Below, piece after piece: positions 23,601 to 34,995 of a stretch of 64,000 nt of DNA. Each line of letters begins with the position of its first letter. The first letter of the stretch is position 1. The notes beneath the pieces were generated by a model. It saw nothing but the letters and a program-made list of their open reading frames with translations, was not told the origin of the DNA and made no database searches. Both the position numbers and the translations under genes were made by a program. This DNA comes from Argopecten irradians (taxonomy: Eukaryota > Mollusca > Bivalvia > Pectinida > Pectinidae). Location of the stretch: the NCBI RefSeq assembly GCF_041381155.1, contig NC_091138.1, positions 37,193,604 through 37,257,603 of the forward strand. Direction: 5' to 3'.

Positions 23601-26600
23601 TAAACCAGTTATAATATCACAAAAACATATGAACTGATGTGGAATTGTTTTTTGCGATATGATTTTCAAAAATAGTCAAATATGATCCGTTTTAGCACTT
23701 TATTTAATGCGAGTAGAGTTGCGAGTTAAAAATTTCAAGCTTACAAAATTGTGAAAATTTGATCGATGTTTTTATATGGTATTTGAAAAATATATTACTT
23801 TGGGCATATCATATACAAATATTGTAAAATTGACATGGGTTTTCATTTCCTTTTTGGCCTATTCATTGGTTTGTTAGGGGCGAAAATATGGCAAAACATG
23901 ATAATTCAGATAGAAACGGTCCTCGGAAATAACGAAAAATAGTTAGCATATGTAAAAGTACAAGAGTTTTGTATATTGTTCTATCGTTAGAAATTTAGTA
24001 CAAAAAATCAACAGGATCAAGACTACATTTACCCTTATATTACAGAAACATAATTTTATGAATTTTCCTATTTTCGGCCAGCAAATTTGCAAGGATGGTA
24101 TATTTCAAGCTCAAATATCTTGAAAAGTAGAACGAGAACACATATTTTTCTTTACAGATTTGAAATCTACATGAAAAATGTAAGAAAATAAGACCTGTTA
24201 GAAAAAAATGACATGGGTTTTTCCCAAAAATATGGAGCTTCCTTAATAACACATTTTGTAATATGTCTTGTATGAAATATTCAGTTATAAGACTATCTCT
24301 TCAAAAGCGATATTACAAACGACAATGTCATTGTAACTTGATGCGCTGATAATGCTGACCTGAATTAGTTTATTTGTAACTCAACATATATGTCAAATAT
24401 TTTGTATTTATTCCCCTCAGATGATAACGAGCCCCCTACAATTGCATGCCCACCCAATATAAAAAAGATTTCAGATGATTTGCAAGATTACGCGACTGTT
24501 TCATGGATCGAACCCATGGCCAATGACAACGGCCATTCTATCAGGTAGTTATTGATTTGAAAGAAAACTTTCTGTTTATGATTTTAGTTATTTCACTTTA
24601 AAGCAATAAAATCAACGTACATATATGTACGTTAAATAATTTAAATACTAACTAAGTATTAGTATAATATACGTACTAAACATAAAACACTATACATACA
24701 ATATACAATTGATCAATGGTAAATAAACAGGTTAAGCACGAAAATACACTTGAAAGAAATACAATTCTTCTTTAAGGCCTTCACGTAATGGTCTTGCTCC
24801 GGGTCTGGAGTTTTCCAGAGGCGATAACATAATCAGCTACTATGCCAGAGACAGTAGTGGAAACATGGGCAGTTGTTCATTCAACATTCATGTAACAGGT
24901 AAGATTAACAGAATCTTGTCAAGTGGACAGGATATCTCAACCCGAGTGGAAGATTTTGGCTGATTAACCTGAGGCTTGTTGAGGGTTAATGGTCAAAATC
25001 TTTCACGAGGTTAAGATATCCCTGTCCACCCGACTGGCCCATTTAAGATTCTTTTTCTCCCATACTTTAACGAAAATGGTGAAAATACAGTTAACACGAA
25101 CGTCACGTAAAAATGGTCACCACATGTTTTGATGACGCCACTGTCTAGCGCGTGTGAGCTGGTTTTTTCGTTACAAGGTAAAGAGTTATTTTCCCTAGCA
25201 ATCGCGGGATAACCCTGTCAAGTATGGGAGAAAACTGACGTCGGACTCAATTTAATTACACTCTTGTTCTTCAGATCTTTATAAACATGTATTGATATGC
25301 ATCAACTACTTAGGTAAACTCTGACGTGTGTTATGATTCAGAGTGGTCCCAAGGGGGGTGGCGAGTATGAATACATTATGTTACCATTTAAGCATTGATG
25401 TCACTATTTTCTAATTTTATCGGGGTATAAAAAAAATTGTTTGCAAACTTTTGTGAGAATGGGTGTATTCTCTCAACTTACAATGTGCATCGTTATATTC
25501 ATCGTAATTTTCTTTTCAGTGTTGATAGAATTGGTTTAATCTTTTTCAATCATGTTTTTCGATGATTATTCTGTTTAACCATTAACTTAGCATTTGTATT
25601 TATAACTGATAATTTGAAGAGATAAACTTTTACTCACTTCAAATAGGATTGCAAAACTTTTTATATTGCGAAATTATAAAAATGTTAATTCAAAAAAAAT
25701 ATATATAAAGGTTTCAATAACATGTTTGATTAAAGAAAAGAGGAACAATTATTCGTTATAACTTTATGATATCTGGATCGAATTCAGCACAGATTAGGTA
25801 AAGTGTTTATGAAATTGAACTAAGCTTAATTTAGATTAAAGCTAGGAAAATCTTCAGCGAATTATTTCGATATCCTTGTTTAGGCGTTCGTTGTACATAT
25901 CTATGTGACATCTTTTCAATTTGTGTTCAGTTCCAATATGTCCTGATCTGTCACATATAAGAGATGGATGGTACATGTGTCACACAAGCTTTGAGATGCG
26001 GAAAGGGACTCTATGTAACTTTGGATGCTACGAAGGTCATATACTCCGCGGGGAAAGATCTATAAGATGCACAGCGTCAGGCACATGGACAGGACGCCAA
26101 CCAACTTGCGAGCGTACGTACAGGCTATGGTGGCTGATTACGGCCATCTCGTGTTGTTGTGTTGTCGCCTTGTCGTGTTGTCGCCTTTCGAGTTGTCGCG
26201 GTCTCAAACTGCGACAACCCGAGATTTAACAGTTAAAATGTCGACTTGTCGCGTTTTTGAACCGCGACAAGTCGACAACACGACAAACACGACAAGTCGA
26301 CAACACGACAAGTACGTAATTACGTACAGAATCTCGTGTTGTCGCGGTAAAATGTCGACTTGTCGTGTTGTCGAGTTGGTCGACTTGTCGTGTTGTCGCC
26401 TTGTCGTGTTGTCGACTTGTCGTGTTGTGAGTTGTCGACTTGTCGCCTTCCTGTTACACATGCGCAAATCATATGAAATAGCCACTATCTTTGAATATAG
26501 AAAACTGAAGTCAGTGCTTGTGAATATTTGTGGAGAGGGTGTGTTTGTAATATAGCTATCTTAAGGAAAAGTGTATACAAAATTAGTATAAAAAATCATT

Positions 26601-27489
26601 GTTTTTTTCCATAGAAGTATAATGTTATAACGTAATATGAGGTAAAAGTAAATATAGAAGTCATGAGAGAATATTCCGATTCACATGGAGACAGAAAAGG
26701 ACGTAAAGGGAAAGACTACTTGAAAATGAATAATTTATAGGTCAATATTCATTCAGAAAGCGTGGTCAGGATGCTTTAGTGTCTGTTTTAATAATAGAAC
26801 CATTTGGTTTTTACTAGATATCCTTCCTCCGGTAATAACCAACTGTATTGGTGCGATATACGGATACGCTGACCGTGGAAGTGTAACTGGCCGCCTGGTG
26901 TGGACCGAACCGACGGTTTATGATAATGCTGACAAAGGGATATCACTACAACAAACGGCTGGACCAGATAGCTACATGAACAACCTGAAGGCGGGATCAT
27001 ACCTCGTAACATATGATGCCACAGATAGAGCAGGCAATAAAGCATTGCAGTGTAAAATGAAGATTGTGATGAAAGGTACGTTCAATTAATCTGAACCTAA
27101 ACCCCTATAACAATTCAAACGTTGCCATCACTTCTGCATATTTAAACAGTGTGAAATACAAACAAATATGTTTGAACTAGGCAGGCATGATACGTATTAT
27201 TATATGACAAGTCTTGCATTTTAGCATACAGTTCATAGCTAACAACATCAACATAAACTACCGAATGAGTAATTCTGTCTGCATGGTTTAGTTTTAAGAT
27301 GCCCGAAAATCTACAGTCTGCCTCTACAAACGGTGACGTGCGAAGGCGGAATTAAGTTCGGAGCTTTATGCAACTTTACATGCGCAAACGGGTCTGTGAT
27401 CAATGGATCAAGTCAAGCGAGTTGTGAGAAGGGAAACGATGGCCAGTACGTGTCCTGGAGATGGGGTTCACAGCAACCCTTTTGTGAAG
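20418..27489 (+). CDS. Gene B: SVEP1-like secreted protein, 5' part only
   Basis: Seven exons at 20418-20607, 21807-21953, 24421-24544, 24777-24898, 25931-26113, 26818-27075 and 27317-27489. Modules: Cys-rich N-terminal module, RAKR cassette, HYR split over two exons, sushi, HYR, sushi-like. Apart from the cassette the order parallels gene C (42640, 50506 plus 50946, 51761/52350, 53113, 53949), so B and C are tandem paralogues. Phases agree except at the last exon, where one base appears to be missing. No start exon is certain. No plus-strand continuation equivalent to gene C's later modules is seen before the inverted block at 28.6 kb, so B is either a short gene or truncated. Predicted extracellular, since every module is of a disulfide-rich extracellular type. 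Confidence 0.7.
21807..21953 (+). CDS. Gene B exon: RAKR site followed by cationic hydrophobic segment
   Basis: Acceptor tatatag, strong donor gtaagt, exactly 147 nt, phase 1-1, so it can be included or skipped without changing frame. It reads GYNSQTRHSHEQLI, then RAKR (a furin-type R-x-K-R site), then GFWSSVGRFIGGVVKGVA and CMASLGMLCGSQY. The stretch after RAKR is glycine-rich, hydrophobic and positively charged, with two cysteines eight residues apart. That is the look of a membrane-active or antimicrobial peptide; this is inference from composition. It sits directly before an HYR domain. No counterpart is found in gene A or gene C. Confidence 0.65.
22449..23458 (+). mobile_element. 5'-truncated non-LTR retrotransposon (LINE) 3' fragment
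   Basis: Remnant of reverse transcriptase: VDSGVPQGTVLGP, a short deletion, INDLPDCVRSQTRLFADD (the catalytic F-A-D-D box), then LKHLETWANTWVMKFNPQKC and NPYLGITISEDMKWHKNI. The frame breaks at about 22585 and after 22925. The 3' end is a degenerate (cagata) repeat at 23432-23455, as is common for CR1/Jockey-like elements. It lies in a gene B intron, same strand. Dead copy. Confidence 0.85.
23459..24420. other. Intron sequence, no supported feature
   Basis: AT-rich remainder of the long gene B intron. No repeats shared with the rest of the window were noticed. Confidence 0.5.
24421..24544 (+). CDS. Gene B exon: HYR domain, first half
   Basis: Acceptor attcccctcag, donor gtagtt, phase 1 to 2. 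It reads DNEPPTIACPPNIKKI, then ATVSWIEPMANDNGHS: the N-terminal half of an HYR module with its cysteine. The intron position inside the HYR is shared with gene C (50650/50946). Confidence 0.82.
24777..24898 (+). CDS. Gene B exon: HYR domain, second half
   Basis: Acceptor ttctttaag, donor gtaaga, phase 2 to 1. It reads RPSRNGLAPGLEFSRGDN, then ISYYARDSSGNMGSCSFNIH, completing the HYR with the second cysteine. Confidence 0.82.
24905..25240. mobile_element. MITE family A, copy 3
   Basis: Both arms are present: cttgtcaagtggacaggata at 24915 and the inverse tccctgtccacccgactggc ending near 25040. The inner-body relative of 13620-13780 follows (ctagcgcgtgtgagct, ttttccctagcaat, gcgggataaccctgtcaagt). 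It sits in a gene B intron only a few bases after a donor site. Confidence 0.7.
25384..25500. repeat. Dispersed repeat family E, partial copy
   Basis: tttaagcattgatgtcacta, attttatcggggtataaaaa and ttgtttgcaaact match one arm of the 43091-43238 hairpin. Confidence 0.65.
25931..26113 (+). CDS. Gene B exon: sushi/CCP domain
   Basis: Acceptor ttgtgttcag, donor gtacgt, phase 1-1. It reads VPICPDLSHIRDGWYMC, then LCNFGCYEGHIL, RCTASGTWTGRQPTCE. Full CCP pattern with six cysteines, like gene C exons 51761 and 52350. Confidence 0.85.
26141..26446. repeat. Cruciform-prone array of tcgtgttg units with internal inversions
   Basis: Dense short units (cgtgttgtcg, cttgtcgtgttgtcg) run one way at 26148-26215, the other way at 26262-26312 (cgacaacacgacaa), then the first way again at 26333-26446. 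A 15-bp hairpin (tgtcgacttgtcgcg and its inverse) sits at 26239-26278 and a palindrome, tacgtaattacgta, near 26312. Open frames on both strands here are repeat artefacts. Confidence 0.85.
26818..27075 (+). CDS. Gene B exon: second HYR domain
   Basis: Acceptor tttttactag, donor gtacgt, phase 1-1, single exon. It reads LPPVITNCIGAIYGYAD, then RLVWTEPTVYDNADKG, LKAGSYLVTYDATDRAGNKA and CKMKIVMK. Complete HYR with both cysteines; equivalent to gene C 53113-53367. Confidence 0.87.
27317..27489 (+). CDS. Gene B exon: sushi-like module, frame-broken at its start
   Basis: Acceptor aaatctacag, donor gtatgt. In the required phase it reads V-C-L-Y-K-R then stop. One base further on the frame gives LQTVTCEGGIKFGALCNFTC, then ASCEKGNDGQYVSWRWGS and PFCEG, matching gene C exon 53949. 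One extra C in tgcctct would restore the frame, so this is a 1-nt deletion or a consensus error. No later gene B exon is found. Confidence 0.65.
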
Positions 27490-27539
27490 GTATGTGGTTT
27501 GGTTTAGTTTATTATATTTACTTCCTGTTAACAGGCAGG

Positions 27540-27880
27540 GTTATTTAAGGACGGCGTCACGTAGATGTGGTGTCTGGCGTGTGTGAAGTGCGTGGTGCGT
27601 ATTCTGGGATACTGTTGTATATACGTGTTGTGTCATCTTGTAATACTACAGCACTGAAGCATGCCACCGAAAACACCAAGCAACATTCCCATCTGATCAC
27701 ATTATACTGACAACGGGAAAATCAGACTATGATGTGTCGCGGTGAGCGGCTAAGCAGGAGCAGAACCTTCAATTTAATAGACTATGAAGTGTCGCGGCAA
27801 GCGGACAGAACCCAGAGCTTTCCTGAAAATGGATAGCGTTCAAACCGAAGGCCACAAGCTTAAAGTGAGGTGGTGTCAAG
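27540..27880. repeat. Probable transposon fragment, GC-richer than flanks
   Basis: Composition changes abruptly. It contains an imperfect 26-bp direct repeat, agactatgatgtgtcgcggt at 27724 and agactatgaagtgtcgcggc at 27779, and the run catctgatcacattatactg. No protein frame. Assignment to a repeat is inference. Confidence 0.35.
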
Positions 27881-28614
27881 GGAGACGTAAGATAAGAAAG
27901 GTGTTGTGAAGGTAAATGGATAAGTCTAACCATCGTAAATATATAAATACAATACTCTCTCTCTTTATACCACTAAACAGTGTTGAATTAACAATTGAAT
28001 CTTGCGTTGGCCGATATACTTTAATAAAATAATAAAAATTAAATCGACCTGAACTGAAATTTCTAATTTGTTTCAATAGCATTTGGTTCATTGATATGTC
28101 GACAAAATATGTCTTTCATTATGATTAGCACATATCTGAATTTTATTTTTGTGATGCAACATTAACCACCATGCGTATACCCTTGATAAAGAACGTCATT
28201 ATATACAGCTGGACGCAAGCTAAGATTATAGTCTGTATTTGCATATTACAGAGTTATAATTTTTTAGAGAAAAAGTTTTATTCACAAAAATAATGACGTT
28301 TACAATTCATACCAATTGCAAGAGATACCTCTGTAAAAAGAGACGGAATAATTGAAAAATTAATTTATTGCCAGTGTGTTCGAGGAAATAACTATAATTT
28401 GTAAGGAGAACGTATTATTATTAATAATAAAAAAAGTTTAAAACTAATTCACATAATTTCTATTTGTGCGATAAAAATTTTTAAAAAATAAATAGATATA
28501 TAAAACTCGAAATAAATTCAGCTACTTAGATTGGTAGTTATAAATCTAAATTATTCCAACAATACAATACAATAAACCATTCGTATTTTTGTTTCTTTTC
28601 ACTGATGCTTTATT

Positions 28615-28789
28615 TTAGCACGTAACCTCCACGTTCTGTGGTGTACATTCATCTTGGTAGACGTGACAGAAGTAGAGAGTTTTTTTAGACGTGCAATAAA
28701 CTCGTCTTGTAGGGCTCGTACGTTACTGGTATTGTTACATGATCGGAAGTGCGTCTCCCCATCTCCATATGCTGATAGGGACAATGTTA
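28615..28789 (-). pseudogene. A' terminal exon, 7-nt deletion
   Basis: Minus strand: acceptor ttgttttcag, then TLSLSAYGDGETHFRSCNNT, VRALQDEFIARLKK. About seven bases are missing relative to gene A, after which another frame gives YFCHVYQDECTPQNVEVTC and TAA. In the unshifted frame it runs on into the flank. Confidence 0.75.
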
Positions 28790-29151
28790 CTGAAAACAAA
28801 TGGTTTTTAGATTTTGTCTTTTGATTGAACATAATATGAGCATAGAAACAATTATAAGGGAATGCTTATGAAACAAGTTTAACATAAACGTAACGTGTTT
28901 ATGTTCAATGACTTATGGACATATCGATTTGTGTAAATTACACAATAATGACATTATGGATGTAATGTTTACTGACGATAGTAAATCACTTACATTAAGG
29001 AAGCTGACATTTCATGCAAACGACAAACATCTTTATTAGAAATTGTAAAAGCATTATCTTGGTTTGCATAACAAATAATTTGCAGGATAAAAATTTTTAA
29101 AATCACTTTAGCTATAAAATTAATGCCATGGTAAGATGATAAACCACTCAC

Positions 29152-29350
29152 CTCCACAGTCTGGAAGTTGTCCTCCTGGTTTCCATACACCGCTAGCCCC
29201 GCAGACATACCATTGGTTAATTTCAATCCCTGAATAAACGTCGTGGCTCATGTCACAAAATACCATACAGTATTGTCCAAAGTCCTTCTTCCAGCCATTA
29301 CAAACTCTCGCACCTTTGGAAGGAATATTTAGACTAGGGCATGGGGTGTG
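29152..29350 (-). pseudogene. A' sushi-like exon
   Basis: Minus strand: acceptor ctttatag, donor gtgagt. [54 protein letters not shown] is open. Its first codons are out of phase with the preceding exon by one base (cccc for ccc), the place where gene A carries its 5-bp duplication. Confidence 0.75.
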
Positions 29351-29889
29351 CTATAAAGGAAAAGCCGAAACGTTTAGCAATGTTTATCGTCGAATTTCAG
29401 TAATACAGACGTTTCGACTGATAAAGTCTAATGGCGACCATACCTTAAATTAATAACACTTCGGAAGCTCTTAAATGTCTAATAACTTGCTGAAGTAAAT
29501 ATTTATTGAAGTCAATCTTTTATACACCTTATATTTCACGATAACGGGTTTCAACTGCAGACCAAACACAGCGAAAAACGCTTTGACTAAACCTTGATAC
29601 AAGAAAAAAAAATCATTGCAAGTAGAGTTTGATATATGAAGATAAGATAAGATAGCTGATGAGTCCATCTTACATAATGTATCTCTGTTTTTGGGACTTT
29701 GATGTATTTGAATAATCAATTATATAGCATTGACAACCGATCTTAATATATAAGTATAAAAATACAAAATAAAAAAAATGTAAGTATTTAATATTTTTGA
29801 TACCTTTCTATCCGCACTAAACTTTTGTGTTTCCGTTGTTATAAAGGTTAAATAATACATTTTTGATTATGTAAGCTTCCAATACTTAC

Positions 29890-30136
29890 GGCGCACTGTA
29901 ATATTGAATACACATTCGGTCCCTAAGACCATTTGACGGCTTCACAGCAGAGTACTGGACGGTGTAGTCTCCCCAGCGAAACTGCCAGTGGTTGGAGGGA
30001 TAGTTATATGTTTCCTTCAAGGTTGTTCCCATCGGATCCGTGAATGTTGGAATAGTCCAGTTAACGCTAACGGTGTGTTTGGATACAAACAACTTCATGT
30101 TGGAGGGACAGTCCGTCATCACAGGTGGTTGTATAT
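29890..30136 (-). pseudogene. A' HYR exon, 1-nt insertion near the end
   Basis: Minus strand: [48 protein letters not shown], then ttagggaccg instead of gene A's ttaggaccg shifts the frame before the final cysteine. Donor gtaagt intact. Confidence 0.8.
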
Positions 30137-30493
30137 CTAACAGGATCCGATGTGTTTAATGTTACAGTTTGTGATAGAATGAAAATACCAATTAAATGTA
30201 AATAGAAAATATATGCTTTAAATCGAATTTAGATATTTACCTTAAAAAGAGAGGAGAGGGCATACTCCTGATTTCCAGCCAATATTCGTGTATTCAAAAA
30301 TGGAAGATTTCCAATCATTTTAATAACTCAAGACAATGGTAACATTACAATATAAAGTAATCTTATTTACTATTACGATAGTCCAAATATGTGGTTCTCG
30401 TATCTAAATCTGAGATTGGTTTGTTTTGTTTAATTAGTAAATATACATCAAAACAATATGTGCTGTTTGATGTTGACGTGATATTGTGTATAC

Positions 30494-30607
30494 CTCTCTC
30501 ACAATTGATTCCACTCGAGCCGTTTAGACACAGACAACTATACCGATCCAGACCATCTACACAGGTTCCTCCGTTCTGACAGGGATTGCTGAGGCAGGTT
30601 TGTGCGA
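30494..30607 (-). pseudogene. A' EGF exon (intact frame)
   Basis: Minus strand: [20 protein letters not shown], then SCLCLNGSSGINCER, with intact splice sites and six cysteines. A key glycine-tryptophan (NGW) of gene A is NGS here. Confidence 0.8.
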
Positions 30608-31128
30608 CTATAAATACAATAGAGCATTAGACTATTAAAACGTATAGGTCTCTTGGGGATTTTGTTATCTATATTTCTTATCATTGGACCAATATTTGTG
30701 TAGGTATGGTGTGGCGGGCACCTTTATTCTTTTCCAATACATTTAACTAGAAAAATCGTTTAACATGTTCCTATCTTAAATCTATGGAAAATAGTTTTCA
30801 GGAATTGTTTTACCATACTGGATTTGTAATGTTCAGTATACGCAATCACATAATAAACAAATATATGTTAATATAATTATGGTTTTTTTTATAAGTTAAA
30901 ATCAATTTTTAGCAATGCAGGAGAGTCAGCCAAAATGTGTTATTCCTTATTTATGACTTCCCCACATATGTTGTTGCCTGCCATAACATAACGATTCAAT
31001 GGCAATTTTACAATAAACGAAGGTAATGCACAAAATACCTTGAACTGAAACAAGACGATAAAATGTAATGTACATTGACCGAAACCATAAATATGTGCAT
31101 TTGACATATTCAAATATGACATACTCAC

Positions 31129-31306
31129 AAATACACCGAGGCATAGATCCTGTCCATCGTCCGTATTTGTCACAGGTCCTCACACTAGTACCCTTGTGTC
31201 ATGTTGTATCGGTCTTTACAAGTATAGGTAACGGTGTTACCGTAATCAAACGCACCTCCACGCCTCTGTCCGTTTTTTAGCATTCCAGGGTCTCCACAGG
31301 TTATTT
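31129..31306 (-). pseudogene. A' sushi exon, 1-nt insertion
   Basis: Minus strand: TCGDPGMLKNGQRRGGAFDY, TYTCKDRYNMTQ, then caagggtactag instead of gene A's caagggacaagc. Removing one G gives [20 protein letters not shown] and a final cysteine. Donor gtgagt intact. Confidence 0.78.
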
Positions 31307-32243
31307 CTTACAAATTAAATTTATTACTATTATGTATTTCCAACGTCAACCAAATTAATCAGACCGAAGATTAACTTTTAAACATAATTATCTTTTTTGG
31401 AGAAGGAGGGGGGGGGGGCTCTTAAAACATAATAATAATAATAATACAATAAGCTATAATTTAATGTTGTTTAATTCTAGATAGTTCTTATAAACTAAAT
31501 TGTTCCCATAACATTCATGTACAGACCTTGTTGTAAGTGTAATCACCCTCAGAGTTAAAATTTTATGCAATCGTGGGAACAAATTGAGTCATTTTATTGG
31601 AAAAACCTACTTGAATATTTATAATATCATTAAAGAAGAGAAGCAGCATAGTATATTATATAACGTTCATCACAACCTATGAGACAAGATGATGGAAATA
31701 TAATAATTTTCATCGAGGACATTGAAATAACGAAACATTTATCATGTATTTTTAATAAGTTAAGTTTTTATCCTATAATATAAATTTTACATATGTGTCC
31801 CACTCGTAACACTTGGGAAATATATAGTTAAGTCCAAGCTTTCATTGGTATAATTTCATTGATTAATAAATATAAAAATCAAGACTACCAATTTTTTTAC
31901 AGCTTGAAAAAGTTTTGTTTTACATTACACGATGCTTTTGTTTATAAGATAAATGCTAGAATATATGTTTTGTGCAGTCCCAGATCCATTCATGATAAAC
32001 TAAACACGGTTGCCAATATCCCTTTGTTTTTCGAAACAAAGAATAAGTTCAATATATATGAATGTTATTTTAATATGTTTAAAAGAGCAATACACTCAAA
32101 AAAGTATACAAAAGGGATTAACAACCTTTCGACCGTCTTTTAAAATGCGTGTTTATCGCCAGTATACATTGTCAAATATTACGCACCTCAATGTTAGTTG
32201 TTAATACGCTTTATATATGGAAAGTTACATTATGATATCTTAC

Positions 32244-32564
32244 TTTCACCACAGCATGTTCCTCTCCATCCGTCAGGGCACCTACAATACCCTGATCCAA
32301 CTGTTCCACCGTTGTAACAGAAATTGTTACATATTCTAACTGTTAAAAGCCATGAAATTCGGAGCACACGCTGTAAAATCTTCACAATCTGGCTTGGTGT
32401 ATTTCCTAACCTGGCGCTCCCGTCTCTGATACCCCCTTCCCACATGATGCCGTGCACTGGCTCCAACTCTGCCAGGGCTCCCAGTGACAACCGCAGTAGT
32501 CCCACTTTGTTGAAGTCCACGTTATTATACCATTGTGTATATAAAAAACCGTCAAGCTAGATTC
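32244..32564 (-). pseudogene. A' TSP1 plus EGF-like exon, two frameshifts
   Basis: Minus strand: [20 protein letters not shown], then a break at the GGGGG run, RRERQVRKYTKPDCEDFTAC in a second frame, then a break before CNNFCYNGGTVGSGYCRCPD in a third. Donor gtaaga intact. The 5' edge (acceptor actattttag) is uncertain. Confidence 0.75.
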
Positions 32565-34106
32565 CTAAAATAGTAAATGAGATGAGTAAACATTTCTTTT
32601 ACGAGGGATATGATGTGTTTACCATACTTATTGGAGCTGTTAAATGAGCAAGTGCGAATTATAGTGGCGATCCCCCAATCGCTGTCGTATCATTATATTA
32701 GGTATTTCAAAACCCCTATATCTTACTATTCACCGAAATCTGATGAAATTTCAATTTCGGCCAAATTTTGTCTCAAAATCAGTTGTTTCATTAGTACAAC
32801 AATGCCATATTGTAAAATTTTATTTGAAGTAAGCTAAGTTATTAGTAAGGTGTTATTGCATCATTGCCTGATGTCACGTTTGAATCTTGGTGTTTTACAC
32901 CATTCCTTCCTGCTATCAAATATTAAAGATTTGTAATATACACAAAAAACACATTCACACACAGGAATTGGTAACCATACTGGTTGACAGATCGAAAAAT
33001 TCAGAAGAAGAAGACACGGTAGAGTGATATGTGTGAATTTCTGCTTTGGTGTCATAGCCAAACAGGGCGTATTGTATAAGATTGAACCATGTACGGATAA
33101 AGAGAAAATTTGCCTTTGTCGATCAGTTATACCTTACATTAACATCACAATGATATTTTCTCAGATTTACTTTCCAACCTTGGAGAAAATGATGTAAAGC
33201 GTAATGCATTAATGTTTATTTATATGTAATATGTGCGTACGATGGCCGACAAGAGCCTGGCAAAAAGACTGTTACGCTTTTTATCATAGTACAGTTTCTC
33301 TCGTATTTTTTATTTTTTATATTTCTGTACCAAAATAAAGCCGAAAACAGCCATGGTACAGAAATATGTAAAAGACGAAAGACTCCCAAGGTTACTGCGT
33401 TTGACAGATGACTTCCTAATCAAACCGCGATTGCTACAAATCTGGTCTATAAATCACATGATCAGACACGTGATTTCTGGTGTTCTGTTTACATAGTACT
33501 ATTCATAATCAGTACTCATGGGCAATGAAACGGTAGGGGTTTAAACTTTCATCTAAAACGGACATTAAAAAACACCTTCATTAAGGGGTATATGTGGTGC
33601 AATTTGTATCAAATAACGTGTTTATAATGGACACTCACTGTTAAAGGGATTTTTATAGGTGCTTTGGCAAACATCTATTGTAAAATAATGCTCACTATAT
33701 ATAAGCAAATATCGTTAGAATGACGATAAGTGGTTTCTGGTTTATTAAAGACGTCTGACCATAAATCAAAATCACAAATAAAGGGAGGGGGCGTGGGAGG
33801 TGTAGACGTTCAAAAACACTTATAATTACTTACAATTATTTATAATCCAATCGAATAAAGATTAGTTGCATATCAAAATATCGACTAATACATGTTTGTT
33901 ATACAAAGCACCTCATGAAAAATCCTCTATTTTATGAATACAATGAGAAATGAATACTTAACCACCAATAGAACATTAGGCTTCCTCTTTTTTTAGCCAA
34001 GGTTGGGCAACCGTTAAACATAATGACATATGACTACTTGAGTTGTGTGATGATTAGGAATCGTGTAAATTAATGTTCCTATTTATCAATTTCACCCATA
34101 GATATC

Positions 34107-34520
34107 AAGGAATAGAATATAAGACTCTTTCATATGTTTATACGAGGCTTGCCGAGGGTTTTGCAACATTTTGTGATCCCGAGGGTAGAATATCCCTATC
34201 CTTCATATCCACTTTTGAAAAAGTATTTTTCTTTCCTACCTCGACGTTTTATTGCAATTTTAACAACTACAATATCCCGCCATTTTGAAATAAATTCGAA
34301 GAAATCAACGACTGAAAGTCAATTTTCCATACATGAAAAAATACTTGATATCTTCAACAAAAATTCCGTTGTTTGCATCTTTTATAGTAAAACCAGTCAA
34401 GTTTGTGAAAAAAATGTTAAAATTTTACCGAGGCAATAGAAATGTTGTTGACACCGTGACGTCACGAGGCTTTATTGCATAGGTAGCCATGCAATACAGC
34501 CTCAAGCGGCATGAGTGTAT
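34107..34520. repeat. Dispersed repeat family F, long copy
   Basis: Shares aagactctttcatatg, aggcttgccgaggg, tatccctatccttcatatcc, cctcgacgtttt, ccgccattttgaaat, tcaattttccatacat, ttaccgaggcaatag and gtgacgtcacgaggctttat, in the same order, with the inverse of 56415-56765. It lies between block X and the A' TSP1 exon. Confidence 0.7.
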
Positions 34521-34995
34521 TGCCCTAGACAAGCCAGTGTTACACCCGTAGGTATGAAAGAAATAGATTTATTTAACGTTATATGAGTATAAATTCGTCA
34601 CATGTATTATTTCATGTATACTCTTTCTGTGAGAACACAGGGAATACCAACATTTAGATGTATTAATTGGTGTAGTATTTCTTCAGTGAATGTGATTGAC
34701 GAATGAAACATATCCTATCAAGTATAAATGTTACGCTTAAAATGTAAAACCATAAAGGGTTATATAAGAAAGAGTCGAAAGATATTAAGAAATAAATCAT
34801 ATTGTTCGTAGTATGTTTTAATAACAACGGGCCGGGAATTATCCAATTTGCTAATAAGTGTATGTATATATATCTCTATAAATACACATTAAAACTGTGT
34901 TTCTGCTTTTAAAAATGATATTGTTCAAAATCACAGTGGTTACTCAATTGCAATTATATGTCTATCTTTTTAACAAGGTACAAAATCTTCCTTAC

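Noticed and set aside
26025-26555. 176-codon plus and 93-codon minus frames
   Set aside because: They run from the gene B sushi exon into the tcgtgttg array; only the exon part in its own frame (25931-26113) is supported.
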